Below, piece by piece: positions 27,501 to 39,928 of a stretch of DNA of 64,000 nt; positions within the stretch are counted from its first letter, which is position 1, and each line of letters starts with the position of its first letter. Origin of the DNA: Lucifuga dentata (Eukaryota; Chordata; Actinopteri; Ophidiiformes; Bythitidae); assembly GCA_014773175.1 (NCBI GenBank), contig VXCM01002588.1, positions 159,226-223,225 of the forward strand, in the 5' to 3' direction. The position numbers and the translations under genes were made by a program. Below the pieces are notes generated by a model. That model made no database searches. It saw only the letters and a list, made by a program, of their open reading frames with translations, and was not told the DNA's origin.

Positions 27501-27740
27501 AATGTTAATACACTCGGTCGTCATGCTAACTTATAACGTTAATACAACTTAATGTATCACACTTCACCTACCAAAGACCATTTATCACCTAAACGCGTAG
27601 TTAAACAAGACAGTAACAAGGTTTTAACTTTTTTTTTTCGCGTTAGCTAAATTCAGACGTACCAAGCTAGTGCTACCACCTAGCATAAATACGAACTTCT
27701 TCCGGCGTCGTTTCTCTACTTACGCGATGCTTCGCTGCAT
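173..27740 (-). CDS. lig1: DNA ligase I (LIG1), exons 1-19; 3' end of the gene lies outside the window
   Basis: LIG1 is the ATP-dependent nuclear ligase that seals Okazaki fragments and repair nicks. Coding exons in transcription order: 27724-27740, 27170-27235, 25328-25508, 22745-22907, 19758-19898, 17477-17845, 17238-17346, 16216-16302, 14656-14712, 13827-13885, 13148-13261, 12878-13044, 12424-12500, 12132-12223, 9943-10042, 9610-9695, 8547-8662, 7426-7521, 173-283. All junctions are GT-AG and phases agree, giving 736 uninterrupted codons. The start MQRSIASFF matches the LIG1 PCNA-binding start. A low-complexity Lys/Glu/Pro-rich N-terminal region (about residues 20-350) precedes the DNA-binding domain (from [11 protein letters not shown], about residue 360) and the nucleotidyltransferase domain with EYKYDG (catalytic Lys near residue 660). 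By comparison with the vertebrate protein about 275 residues, including most of the OB fold, remain off the left edge. Identity rests on many conserved blocks and is very secure; the N-terminal exons are less conserved but phase-consistent. Confidence 0.97.
344..985. mobile_element. Mariner/Tc2-like DNA element, copy 1, with acidic coding remnant
   Basis: The left end, TA then CCATATATACTCAAGTATAAG, matches inverted the right end of a second copy at 38192. Shared interior blocks include the segments around 424-540 and 850-975. The right terminus is degraded near 985, where a partial TTAA element begins. Copy 1 keeps roughly 260 bp (about 553-815) missing from copy 2. Superfamily is inferred from the TA boundary and is tentative. 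Confidence 0.6.
992..1135. mobile_element. TTAA-bounded inverted-repeat element, partial copy
   Basis: Only one end remains: the segment with GGTAGGAAAAAATG, CCAGTAGTATGCTTTGG and the TIR ending AAGGTCCT then TTAA (1132-1135). It abuts the end of the mariner-like copy, suggesting one insertion interrupted the other. Confidence 0.75.
3169..3860. repeat. Long purine-rich (plus strand) tract
   Basis: About 690 bp of mostly GA-rich sequence with AGAGAGA-type runs and few pyrimidines. The several minus-strand frames here (Phe/Leu/Ser-rich) are a composition effect, not genes. It lies in lig1 intron 18. Confidence 0.8.
4905..5287. mobile_element. TTAA-bounded inverted-repeat element, copy with internal deletion
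   Basis: TTAAAGGACCATACCGG starts the left TIR and GGTATGGTCCTTTAA ends the right one. TTAA occurs at both boundaries while bases outside differ from other copies. The central part between the TATTTTAAAATT region and AAACCTGAATAC-like sequence is shortened. It lies in the large lig1 intron 18. Confidence 0.88.
6356..6945. mobile_element. TTAA-bounded inverted-repeat element, near full length (590 bp)
   Basis: A complete copy in the same orientation as 4905-5287. TIRs of about 90 bp read TTAAAGGACCACACC inward through the GACAATCATTTCC block, with the mirror image ending ATGGTCCTTTAA. The interior holds GTGGAGACATACATTCACTCC and CTATCCCAAGAACTTTTCAAG, which recur in the other copies. It has no coding capacity. 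Confidence 0.92.
7653..8157. repeat. CA and CT microsatellites in lig1 intron 17
   Basis: A CA run at 7653-7727 is broken by N 7694, a poly-G run with N is at 7920-7935, and a CT run is at 8127-8157. Repeat lengths near the Ns are unreliable. Confidence 0.9.
8507..8541. repeat. CA repeat adjoining the donor of lig1 exon 17
   Basis: About 17 dinucleotides on the plus strand; on the transcribed strand it is GT-rich and starts within about seven bases of the splice donor. Confidence 0.95.
8547..8662 (-). CDS. lig1: lig1 exon 17: ligase active-site exon (motif I)
   Basis: This exon codes [17 protein letters not shown] and, near its end, [17 protein letters not shown] is nucleotidyltransferase motif I (KxDG); the Lys, near residue 660 here and Lys568 in human LIG1, forms the covalent ligase-AMP intermediate. 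All key residues are present, so the enzyme looks functional. The donor is followed within about seven bases by a GT dinucleotide run (CA on the plus strand, 8507-8541). Confidence 0.97.
8663..12131. other. lig1 introns 16, 15 and 14
   Basis: 8663-9609 has a poly-A run (9143-9170) and otherwise plain sequence. 9696-9942 is short. 10043-12131 is AT-rich with the TTAA element at 11458-12034. No additional gene is seen. Confidence 0.8.
11458..12034. mobile_element. TTAA-bounded inverted-repeat element, near full length, opposite orientation
   Basis: It starts TTAAAGGACCATTCC and ends GGTATGGTCCTTTAA, with the interior order reversed relative to 6356-6945 (CATACTACTGG comes first). It ends about 100 bp from the donor of lig1 exon 14 (12132). 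Confidence 0.92.
12132..16302 (-). CDS. lig1: lig1 exons 8-14: DNA-binding domain
   Basis: Seven exons (16216-16302, 14656-14712, 13827-13885, 13148-13261, 12878-13044, 12424-12500, 12132-12223) code the all-helical domain that encircles nicked DNA in LIG1. Recognisable blocks are [95 protein letters not shown] and [17 protein letters not shown]. Introns are small to moderate; the intron after exon 14 (10043-12131) carries a TTAA-type element. Confidence 0.95.
13122..13142. repeat. GT repeat adjoining the donor of lig1 exon 11
   Basis: The intron after exon 11 begins gtaatacacacac on the transcribed strand, a CA run starting about six bases from the donor. Confidence 0.95.
13262..13826. repeat. 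Degenerate CA-rich tract (lig1 intron 10)
   Basis: About 420 bp (13265-13700) of diverged ACACA-rich sequence; it produces long Thr/His-rich frames with no coding meaning. The rest of the intron is plain. Confidence 0.85.
13886..17237. other. lig1 introns 9, 8 and 7
   Basis: 13886-14655 and 14713-16215 hold no recognisable feature besides an isolated N at 15864. 16303-17237 holds the minimal TTAA element and, near 17125-17165, a minus-strand GTGGGTTCAATC B-box-like fragment of an old SINE. Confidence 0.75.
16764..16954. mobile_element. TTAA-bounded element reduced to little more than its two TIRs (191 bp)
   Basis: The left TIR and a short AAACCGTATTTCAGC segment pass directly into a right TIR ending ATGGTATGGTCCTTTAA. 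Such minimal copies arise by internal deletion and would fold almost completely into a hairpin. It lies in the lig1 intron between exons 7 and 8. Confidence 0.85.
17238..17845 (-). CDS. lig1: lig1 exons 6-7: acidic/basic low-complexity linker with SSFF motif
   Basis: Exon 6 (17477-17845) is a 369-bp exon coding almost only Glu, Lys, Ala, Asp and Gln, part of the disordered regulatory region. It ends with [12 protein letters not shown] sequence that joins exon 7 (17238-17346) as [12 protein letters not shown]. This matches the conserved SSFF-PRK-AVK block just before the DNA-binding domain in vertebrate LIG1. The region is pyrimidine-rich on the plus strand, which creates a spurious 206-aa antisense ORF. 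Confidence 0.9.
18762..19227. mobile_element. TTAA-bounded inverted-repeat element, internal deletion
   Basis: TTAAAGGACCATACCACC starts it; the right end is worn (GGCTTTAA). The middle is interrupted at N 18973 in a poly-A run, where interior sequence seen in other copies is absent, so part of the loss may be an assembly gap. Confidence 0.85.
20706..21100 (+). mobile_element. tRNA-derived SINE with N-flanked duplication
   Basis: Starts GGCAGTGGTGGCCTAAAGGT with an A-box-like TGGCCTAAAGG and a B-box GGTTCAATCCC about 40 bases on, then a body with TGCCCTTGAGCAAGGCACC and a tail AATAAATAAAGGTTA plus poly-A. This is the layout of fish tRNA-derived SINEs. N 20910 separates two 67-bp copies (20843-20909 and 20911-20977), so the genuine element is 68 bp shorter. 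It lies in lig1 intron 4. Confidence 0.85.
20843..20977. other. N-flanked direct duplication (67 bp): probable assembly artefact
   Basis: Identical 67-bp segments 20843-20909 and 20911-20977 are separated by one N at 20910. The same layout recurs at 21472-21582 (56 and 54 bp, CA length difference), 21706-21838 (66 bp), 24273-24407 (67), 28916-29038 (61), 40054-40186 (66), 44267-44395 (64), 48171-48305 (67), 50881-51015 (67) and 59142-59266 (62). These look like contig ends that overlap but were not merged. Confidence 0.93.
21119..21971. mobile_element. Inverted-repeat DNA element with GGCCCAGATTCATAAA termini
   Basis: The left end GGCCCAGATTCATAAACG mirrors the right end TTATGAATCTGGCCC. GTT flanks both ends (21116-21118 and 21972-21974), a possible 3-bp target duplication. 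The interior contains two N-flanked duplications (21472-21582 and 21706-21838) and a CA repeat, so the real length is about 730 bp. No open frame is seen. Confidence 0.65.
22049..22325. repeat. Imperfect tandem duplication, unit about 138 bp
   Basis: Two diverged units (22049-22186 and 22187-22325) share ATTTTCTAACTTTC, CTTTTTGTTCT, AAATACAGCAACAA, GAACATC-like and CCTCCATTTTGGACAAT. There is no N between them and they differ at many sites, unlike the assembly duplications, so this is a genuine old duplication in lig1 intron 4. Confidence 0.75.
22908..27723. other. lig1 introns 3, 2 and 1
   Basis: 22908-25327 holds the degenerate TTAA-type copy. 25509-27169 is AT-rich with T runs near 26578-26612 and no recognised element. 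27236-27723 is plain. No gene-like frame is present. Confidence 0.78.
23959..24605. mobile_element. Degenerate TTAA-type element
   Basis: The ends are diverged (TTAAAGAAGGATACTG and GGTATGGTCCTTGAA), but the interior has CCCAAAACATATTACTGGAA, GGTTTCGGTTCATTCCTGTA and TATGTCTCCGCCAGGGAATA in family order. It contains one poly-A N (24183) and one N-flanked 67-bp duplication (24273-24407). It is the oldest-looking copy, or a related subfamily. Confidence 0.7.
27170..27740 (-). CDS. lig1: lig1 exons 1-2: start codon and PCNA-interacting (PIP) box
   Basis: The ATG is at 27738-27740. Exon 1 codes only five codons plus two bases and is followed by a consensus donor (gtaagt). Exon 2 (27170-27235) completes the motif Q2-RS-I5-AS-F8-F9, a textbook PIP box, followed by a Lys-rich stretch. 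In known LIG1 this motif tethers the ligase to the PCNA clamp and also directs it to replication foci. The start choice is fixed by conservation of MQRSI and by the splice immediately after it. Confidence 0.95.
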
Positions 27741-28807
27741 GTTGTCTTCAAACTCTTCCTTTAAATGAACCTGAATTAGTACTGGTAGTTATTTTTTTTA
27801 ACAAAAAGTCCTACATCCACACTCTAAAGCAGTCACTATCGCGCTGCAGAATAACAGTATGCTTGTAATATTCGGCGCCAAAATGACATTCTATGCAAAG
27901 ATTGGGACTAAAGAAGAAGTAACACTCTTATCCATCTTCCGGTCTGTAAACACGAAGCGGGCGCGCGCTCCAGCACGTTTACATGGGTTAAATCCACGAT
28001 TAATCCTTAGTTTGTCAATATCTTTTATTATCAGTATAATGAAAAGCAAGAAATCAGTAACACATACGAGACCAAGCAAAAAATATAACAAAATTTATTC
28101 AAGAAATAAGCACGAAAAAAACTCCAACTCTGTGTACTGACTGTGCTTTTGACTTGTGCGTTACCTGTCTATTTTTTAACGACATATGCAGTATTTGGTG
28201 AAAACACGCCTTTCAGCTTTCCTACATAAACAAGGAGTAGTTTCAAGAAGGTTATTGTACCAGGAAATAGCGACAGAGTGATGCCTCTGTCGTTTTATGA
28301 TTCTCAGATCTGAGTCTCTCCCGGGAAAAAGATGTGCTGTGAAAAGTTGGTTGGGCATCAAAGGCGCTACTGCCACCTACTGTGTGGGAGTGGTAACTGC
28401 AGATTCAAGCGAATGGTCCTGATGCTGCAAGACAAGAATTTTTCAGTGAAATTGGACAATCTGTGTATGAACTCAGCATTGATACACCTCTTATCACTTT
28501 CACGAAGCAATACTAAAGAAAAAAATAATTAAAAAAAAATGTAAGTGGAGTGTGCTGCTTTTTTTTTTTTTTTTTNTTTTTTTTTTTTTTTTACTCAAGC
28601 ACAAGAGCCATTGGGGTTAAATACCAACACAAGAAAAAATGTTTCCTTAGTATTTCAATCCACAAAAGACAACATGGTCCAAATTAATAAATACAAAGTA
28701 ATTAGAATGAAATGTCTATACAATGTGCTGCAATACTCAATCAGAGTGTGTCTTTATGAAATTTGAGGAGTGAAAGCGATCCATCTGGTGTGGTTTGTTC
28801 CTTTCCC
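27741..28807. other. Short interval between the ETS gene stop and lig1 start
   Basis: About 1.07 kb. The lig1 5' UTR and promoter occupy roughly 27741-27990. A minus-strand AATAAA at 28092-28098 could end the ETS mRNA. A poly-T run with N 28576 lies within the presumed ETS 3' UTR. No other frame is convincing. Confidence 0.65.
27871..27884 (-). promoter_or_regulatory. E2F-type site in the lig1 promoter
   Basis: On the minus strand the sequence reads ATTTTGGCGCCGAA, containing the E2F consensus TTTTGGCGCC. It lies about 130 bp upstream of the lig1 ATG in a GC-richer stretch (27700-27990) that also has a CTTCCGG ETS-type site near 27934-27943. E2F control of replication genes, LIG1 included, is established in mammals; function here is inference. 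Confidence 0.6.
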
Positions 28808-32412
<3,605 letters not shown>

Positions 32413-32529
32413 CTGAAAATACAAACACACATTAAAACACACATTCTAATCTGATAATCTGATAAAACTGCGCATTTTTACTTTAATAATTGTCATATTG
32501 AAGTTAGAAGTTTTTTATTTTCTTTCTTT

Positions 32530-33119
32530 TTAAAGGACCATACCATCCATTTTGCATGTTTGAGCCTAATGTATCCAATTTTCATACACGTAACGTTACT
32601 GACAATCATTTCTCAAAGCATACTATTGGAATGATGAATTAAAAATGTTTTTCCTACCTTCCAGACTGCTATTGGTTTCAGTTCATTCTGGTACGCTAAA
32701 ATCAACTTGTTGATACTTGAAACATTCTTGGGATAGGTAATCCATCATCACAAACAAGACGTGTATTCAGGTATTTTTTTTTTAAGAAGTTATGTAATTT
32801 TAGCATTTAAGCTCAATAAAAAGCATGGAGTGAATGTATGCCTCCACCAGGGAATATAATCCCAAAAGAAGACCTGCATTTATGGAAAAATTTAAAGGAC
32901 TGTGACTTCATAAGGCTGTATAACTATTAGCAAGAGAAACATGGATTTTTAAGGTGGGTGTATCACTTGAATATTTCATTTTGAAAGATAAAGAGATTCT
33001 GCAAAATATCAGGAAAGCTGAAATATGGTTTTATCCTTTGGGAAATGATTATCATTAACATGTATGAAAAATGAATATATTAGGCTCAAACATACATGAT
33101 CATCGATATGGTCCTTTAA
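32530..33119. mobile_element. TTAA-bounded inverted-repeat element, full length (590 bp)
   Basis: A complete copy in the same orientation as 11458-12034, from TTAAAGGACCATACCATCC to GATATGGTCCTTTAA. It sits in the ETS gene's 5' intron about 120 bp upstream of the start-codon exon, so it could affect the acceptor region of that exon. Confidence 0.93.
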
Positions 33120-34120
33120 CCCTAACACATCGAGAAAGAAAATATTAATTAGCTGTCCTGTAATATGTTATTCATCACAACAAAGCTCAGCTGTAACTGA
33201 TTACAGCATTTTTATGTTCAAACATATTACTAAAATGACAAGTCTAAATCTCATTTGCACACAGAAGAAAATTAATCTCCTGTATAAATTGTTAAAGTGT
33301 TCAGCGTCACAAAGCGATACCTGCTTCTAAATAGTCTAACCAACATTTAAAGCACACAAAATGATTGTGTCGTTTAAAATGTGCATTTGAGAGTGTTTTG
33401 TATTTTCTATATTGGCTGTAAACACACATGGTCCACCCACAGTAACAGTGACCTTCTGGAGAGACGCCCACCATTGTCCCCGGAAGGCTGAAAACTCATC
33501 TAGTCAAGAAGTACTTCACATTAGCCCTTTCCCCAGTGAACGACTTCTCCTCTCCCATAAGCCCTCTTCTCCTCGCCATAATATCCTCTTATCTTCAAGC
33601 AGCACAAACTGTCTCCCCTTTGCTCTTATTTTATGTCTTTTTTTCCCCAGCATTGCTCTCACACATGACCATTCCATGGTGACAAGGACATTATGAGGAA
33701 GCTAGGAAAGGCAAGGGGAAGCAGTCTTATTTAAACAAAAGACATAAACACAAATTAAAAGAGGACAAAACTCTAGACAACTGTGCTGAAACAGGACTGC
33801 AGAGTAATGTGCAGCATTTTCTCTGAAATAAAAAGCATTTACATTTGTATCCCTTACTGTTTATTCATTATTCCAAAGTGTGTTTGACTGACACGAGCAT
33901 CAGTTAAGTGCTCAAAGCATAAAATGCAAATGTATGACCGAATCAAAAATTAATATATTTAAATAATCATTCCAGTCAGGTACAAAAGGTCAAGAGAGTG
34001 TGCATTTTAGAAACTAATTTAACTAATTGCTTATGAGAATTCTCCTTTCCAATCATCTCATTTTCAATAATTACATGCTAATTAAAGACTCAAGTGAAAT
34101 AAGTGAATTTGTCCTGTTAC

Positions 34121-34230
34121 CTTGATTGGTGGAGAAGTGAAGTTGTGAGTCAGAGCTTCCTTAGATGAATAACAATGATCGGTTTGTCTGCCGGCCCACC
34201 TCAACTCTGTGAGGACTGAAGGATGGATGG
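34121..34230 (-). other. Possible 5' UTR exon of the ETS gene
   Basis: Because the ATG of the ETS gene sits at an acceptor, an upstream non-coding exon is needed. A candidate donor, CAATCAAG followed by gtaaca, lies at 34115-34121. The upstream limit is unknown and set arbitrarily before the CT-rich tract at 34262-34330. No other evidence supports it. Confidence 0.3.
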
Positions 34231-34261
34231 GCCGAATCTTAAACCCTCTATCTCATCCAAG

Positions 34262-34275
34262 CACCCCCTCGCATN

Positions 34276-34328
<53 letters not shown>

Positions 34329-34330
34329 CC
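34262..34330. repeat. CT microsatellite with N
   Basis: About 26 CT units after N 34275, upstream of the putative 5' UTR exon of the ETS gene. Confidence 0.95.
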
Positions 34331-34725
34331 ACCATCCATCCCTCTCCCCATCCCAGAATTAATGCTTAGACAAAACTAAGACATGTTGCAAATGCAGGCG
34401 AGATTTGACAAATTTATCAAGAAAATGAACTAAAGTAGTTTCCCTCAGTGACTTTGGGATGCTCTTTGGATGATTGTACACGTAAGCCGCAAGGGTGCAA
34501 GAAAAGAGGCATCAGGAAAGAACGATGCAGAGAAAAGAAGGACAGGAAGCAGGTGAAAGGATTGAAGCCTATTAAAGTGAGCGGAGAGGGAGATATGACA
34601 GAGGGGATGTGATAGAGTGGAGAGAAAGTGACACGAGCTTTTCTAATGAATTCAACACCACAGCTACACTTTACTTTCCACCTGACAGGAGCGACTTTGG
34701 CCAAGGTCAAGAGGCTGTTCAATAC

Positions 34726-34728
34726 TCA

Positions 34729-34765
<37 letters not shown>

Positions 34766-35154
34766 CCACAGGAGACGACTGAAGAGCGCTGACGTATTCT
34801 GCTCAGACAGATGTCCTCAAGGTACTCCAGCATAAAAGTAAGTTTACATTTCCAAAAAAAAAGTATACTTCTAAAAACAACAATATAAAGCACAATAATA
34901 ATCAAACAGACGTGTTACTGTTCAAATCTTAACAATATCACACTAGTTACTGTAGTTCTACCTGTGATGTGACCAAAGTGCCAATTATAAAAAGGGGTAA
35001 ATAAGTAAAAGATTATATATATCTATATATCTATATCTATATATACTGTATCTATGTATGTATGTATCTATCTATCTATCTATCTATCTTTATGTATTTA
35101 TGTATATATATGTATATATACTGTATGTAGGTATATATATGTATATATATGTAT

Positions 35155-35209
<55 letters not shown>

Positions 35210-35390
35210 TAACTAGTATGAATAATGTTAATAAAATTAGTTAAATGTTGTTATTATTATTACTAATATTAATGACAATTTCTCTCACAATATAATATGT
35301 ACCTATCTATCTAGGAAAACATGCTAGCTAGCTAGCATGTTTTTCCATTAGCACACTCCAAGTGTCTATTAGATAAAGGATGCTAAAAAC

Positions 35391-35433
<43 letters not shown>
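34726..35433. repeat. Microsatellite cluster: CA, TATC/GATA, GA
   Basis: CA run 34726-34763, a complex TATA/TATC/GATA block at about 35015-35209, and GA run 35393-35433, with little unique sequence between. No gene is visible. Confidence 0.93.
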
Positions 35434-35434
<1 letters not shown>

Positions 35435-36892
35435 ATCAAAATGGCAAAAAATGTACATAATAAATATAATAATTATATTTTAAAAATTCCAGGTCCACTC
35501 AAAGTTCATGAAAGGCAACAATGCTGGAAAAAAAATCTAAAACATCAAATTTTAAATCCACCTGTAAACTAAATAAGGAAATAAATGTAAATTAAAGAGG
35601 TCTCAATACTCTTAATATACTAAAAATATCAATGTTATTTTCAAAGACAAAGAAAAGAACAACATTCATTATCAGGAGATTAAAAACATGAAAGCACACA
35701 TCAGAGAAGAGGTGAAAACAGGAACACAGATAAACCGTGTGTCGGTTTTCAGATGTGACTGACATGAGTGAAGAAGAGAATATCAGGCTTTAAACCAAGA
35801 TGAAGTTCATGTGTTTTAGGTGGATTTGCAGCAGAAAAAAAGGAAAGAGGAAAAAGAAGCTACCAGGAATCCATCTAGGCTTACAACATACATGCATCCA
35901 TATATGCCCCCCTCAGCACACATGCACGCACACACACACACACACTCAAACCTCACCATCCCTCAGGTGTGATAGCTGACACCGGAGTCTTTTAATTCCA
36001 GTGTAAATACAAATACTCTCCCAGACAGCTATCAATTATGCATGCTGCTAATTGAGTTGAATGTTGTGCTTTTAGCTGCTTGGGGATGCTGGGTCACACG
36101 CAAAAAGCCTGAAACCAATCACACACACACACACACATACACACACTCCTACAAAAACAGCCAGTCATGTATTTTCAGTCATATACACACATGTACAAAA
36201 ACATTTGCCCATGCATTTATTCCAATATATATTTTTGCACATGGACTCTACACATTGCACATTTACACAAGCGTATATATACACACATACACACAACCTC
36301 ACAACAACGGAGAGGCCTCACACTGAGCATAAAAGCTGACAGTGTGGAAATTGAGCCTTCGGACTGATGGAGCCGCACGGGAGCAGACGAAACAAAGCGA
36401 GATCTAAACAAATGGAATGAATGCTGAGGCGGTGCGTCGTCAAGGGAATATTACCATAAAGATGCAATATAAACGCTGAATATTACAGGAGGGGGGAAAC
36501 CCTCTCCTCTGTTTTATGCGCTTCCAGATGCAAATGGGGGGAAAAAAAGAAGGAAACGGGAATTCTGCCTCAGAAAAATAAGAGCTCATTCTCCGAGGCG
36601 TAATTTAGACGGAGGTTACGTAAAAAAATGGGCCTTCAGACACAATTCTGCTTTCCGCCGAGATCCTCATCCTCCTCTCCTTGAGCAGCATTATCTCCAG
36701 TGTGACAAACTGTGTGTGTTTGTGTGTGCAGGTAGAGGATAAGGAGGGAAGGGGGAGGAGGAGTGTTAAATCGGGATTTGATCCACCGCTAAAAGGACTG
36801 TTTGTTTTACAGCTGACGACCCCGGAGTTTAATCTGGTGCTTAGCTGCCTGCTCAGTCTCCTTCTCTCCTTCTTCTCTCCTCCTTCCTTCAT

Positions 36893-36926
<34 letters not shown>

Positions 36927-37481
36927 TCCCTTCATCTTCATCCCTTGCTCACTCAATTGTATCATCCTCTCGCAGCGAGTTTACCCCCCTGAATCCCTTC
37001 ATCATCCTCTCTCCATCCTCCATCCTTTGTCATCCTCTTATTCCTCTCCTCTTTCTGCGTAACACTGGGAGAGCCTCTGCATAATTTATTTACGTTTAAC
37101 TGGATCCATCAGGTTGTGTGTTTTGCTCAAAATTAAGTGGTGTTACATCATACGTGTGTGTGTGTGTGTGTGGGAGGATATGATGAGGATGATGGTTTTT
37201 AGGCCCCCCAAAATGCTTACACGTGTGTGAAACCTTCAAATTTATGTGTGTGCATAATGCCATGGCATGTTGTATGTGTTTGTGTGACAGGAGAACAATT
37301 GTGAGAGTGTGTGTGTGTTAAACAGGATGATGGTATTGCACCAGATGAGGTCATGCTGTGGGTCTTAAGGGTCAAATCCTGTTAGAAATAAAGAGGGATC
37401 AGGGTTTTAGTCGGGCGCTGCCTTTTTCACTGCTGCAATACTCACTGATGATGTGCAAGAGGAACTCTGTGGCGTTACATT

Positions 37482-37483
<2 letters not shown>

Positions 37484-37531
<48 letters not shown>

Positions 37532-37543
37532 GTATGTGTGTGT
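37484..37543. repeat. GT microsatellite
   Basis: About 28 GT units with late interruptions, intergenic between pip4p1 and the ETS gene. Confidence 0.95.
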
Positions 37544-37715
37544 AAAGCTTAGCACTGATTAGTTTGGTTTAGTTTAGCTCAGTTAGAGATACTGTATATG
37601 CATTAAAACAGAGAAGAAAGAGATAGAGAAAGAAAATTATATATTGTTTAGCGAAGATCATCTGAATATTTGATTTTGAAAGATTAGGAGATTTGGCAAA
37701 ATAACACAAAAATGA

Positions 37716-38192
37716 CTGTAAATACTCAACTATAAGCCGACCCCTGATTTTGACCAGCAAATTTAGCTTTTTAAAGAAACCATCATGTAAGCCGACCCCC
37801 TGATGTTGTTCATCAATTAATTTGTTTAGCAAATTACCTGTTTTTCTGGGTATTGTCATAGTATTCCTGTGATTTACTGAAAATAATCCACATACAGGTA
37901 AACATGATATTTATTTCAGCAGCTGATTACCGTAACTGACGGATCACGGCTTACCTGCCACCGCAAAATGTGCTGAATAAGATGTTTAGTCAGGAAATAC
38001 ATCATATAATTTAAACTATTTTTCATGGGTAGTGGTAATGGGTAGTATTTCCACCCCTGGAAATTTCCTTCTCTGGGATCTGATTTGAATTACTCGTGTA
38101 TAAGCCAACCCCCCCGATTTGCATTGTGAAATTTGATTTTAAAAAAAACAAAAAAGCAAAAAAACTCAGCGCTTATACTTGAGTATACACGG
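37716..38192. mobile_element. Mariner/Tc2-like DNA element, copy 2 (internally deleted, inverted relative to copy 1)
   Basis: Both ends carry the ACTCAA(G/C)TATAAGC motif as inverted termini (37716-37745 and 38165-38192), with TA after the right end. The interior matches copy 1 near position 344 in reverse complement but lacks its central coding-like part, as expected of a non-autonomous derivative. Confidence 0.6.
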
Positions 38193-38421
38193 TAACTAAT
38201 TTTATACATTTGGAAAATGGTTGGTCGTAATGTAATTTGTATGTAGGTAGTATTTATTGGCCTCAAAAATCCAAAACCACCACAGAGAAAGTACCTAAAA
38301 TGACCTGTTTTCACTCGGTGTGCACAGCAGTGCTGCAGCAAAGGAGAGAAAAATTGGAGGAAAGTGTGGTTTGTTTGTTTTTTTTTTTTTTTTTTTTNTT
38401 TTTTTTTTTTTTTTTTTGTCA

Positions 38422-38450
38422 TTAAAGGACCATACCAACCAGATGTGTCT
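38422..38450. mobile_element. Terminal stub of a TTAA-type element
   Basis: TTAAAGGACCATACCAACC occurs alone after a poly-T run with N 38398; the rest of the element is not found here. The preceding block (38199-38360) shares GTAGTATTTATTGG(C/G)CTCAAA and TGTGCACAGCAG with the degenerate copy at 23959-24605, so this may be the other half of a diverged subfamily copy. Confidence 0.5.
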
Positions 38451-39928
38451 GTGCAAAAATTCAGCTGTTGCATGCTGATGTAACCATGTTCAGAAAGTAA
38501 AGGACAAATCAAAAACTAGGGCCGTTCAGGACCCGTGTTTGTTTTTATAGGTGTGAACGTCAACCTTGACAATGTTTAACACATAACCCCTATTCTTTTA
38601 CGTTATAAAAATGATGGAAAAAAAAAACCCAAAAATAAAAAAACATAATGTCCCTTTTAAAGCAGGTTTTGTTTTGTTTTTTTTAAATAGGGCCACACAT
38701 TAGTGCCACAAATCACCGTACCGTATGTGAAATTATTCTACCAGAGATACAGACTTGGTAGTTTTAATATGAAACAGTAAAAGTGTCTCCACTGCAGGTT
38801 GGTGGATAATTGTGGTGAGTGAAAGCTGTGATTAGAGCAGTCATCCATTCTCTAAACTGGGATAATTCCTAGTTATTTAAATTACAATGAAATCAAACCA
38901 TTTCTCATTTTGCTGAACCTAAATGTCTCCAATTTGAGAAACACTAATTTAAAGCTTTGTACTGTGCTTTGCCACGTAATTTGTTTTATCTTGTGCTGTC
39001 ATCATTTTTTGAAAAAGTGCAGCTTTTGCTCCTTCTTCTTCTTCTTTTTTTTCACAAATTGTTGGAAAAAAGCTCATCATTTTCTCACACAGCTTGGCCC
39101 CTGTCGGCCTCTTGAGTTTCATGCGGATATATTTTTGCCTGGACACAAAGAGATGGAGGGATTAAGGACACTGAGAAACCTTTCAGAAACCACAGATCCC
39201 CAGAGAGCCACGCAAACCAGGCAGGCTGAGAGATGAGAGGAAAAAAAGAAAGAAACGATGAGGAAGACAATTGCTCCTATAACCTTCTGGCTTTAAGTGG
39301 CTTCAGCTCAAAGGGCATTAGCTTGCTTTCTGTCTGCAACACACACTCCAATGCCAAACTCCCTTATGGCTTCATTTTAACGTCCTTTTATTCATATAAT
39401 TTTCCATTTAGGGTATTTTATTGTTTACCTCCATAGGGAACTCTCTAATTTAGTGTTTCCTTTGTCGCCTCAGTAGTTTTTGAGTTGAGGTAGTGTTTGG
39501 TGACATTTTACCTCAAAAAGGGCTCAGCATTTAAATCAGGAAGCAAAAAGCAGATTACATTAAAGCCATTAAGCCCGTTGCTGAAGGAACCTTTTGTCTT
39601 TGTTTTTGTGCTTTTCTGGCTTTGTGATGGTCAGCTTCATTTATTGTGCTTGTTCAGTGAACTACAGCTCAGAGTTTTAATATCAAAGACAACTTTGTGC
39701 ACAATTTCATATTCAGTTTGGAAAACTTTTTTGTCATTAGTATCTAAATAATGTAAACTTTGGGGAAGTCTCTGCTTTGAGGTGAATTGTTTTTCAGACA
39801 GAAATGCAGCAATTAAACATACCAAAAGTTTTAACGTTAAGACAAAACTTTTGCATTATCATTTGACATATGATGAAGATTTCAGTGTTGTTTTCATTTA
39901 GGGGTTAATTTGAAATTTTTGCAATGCG

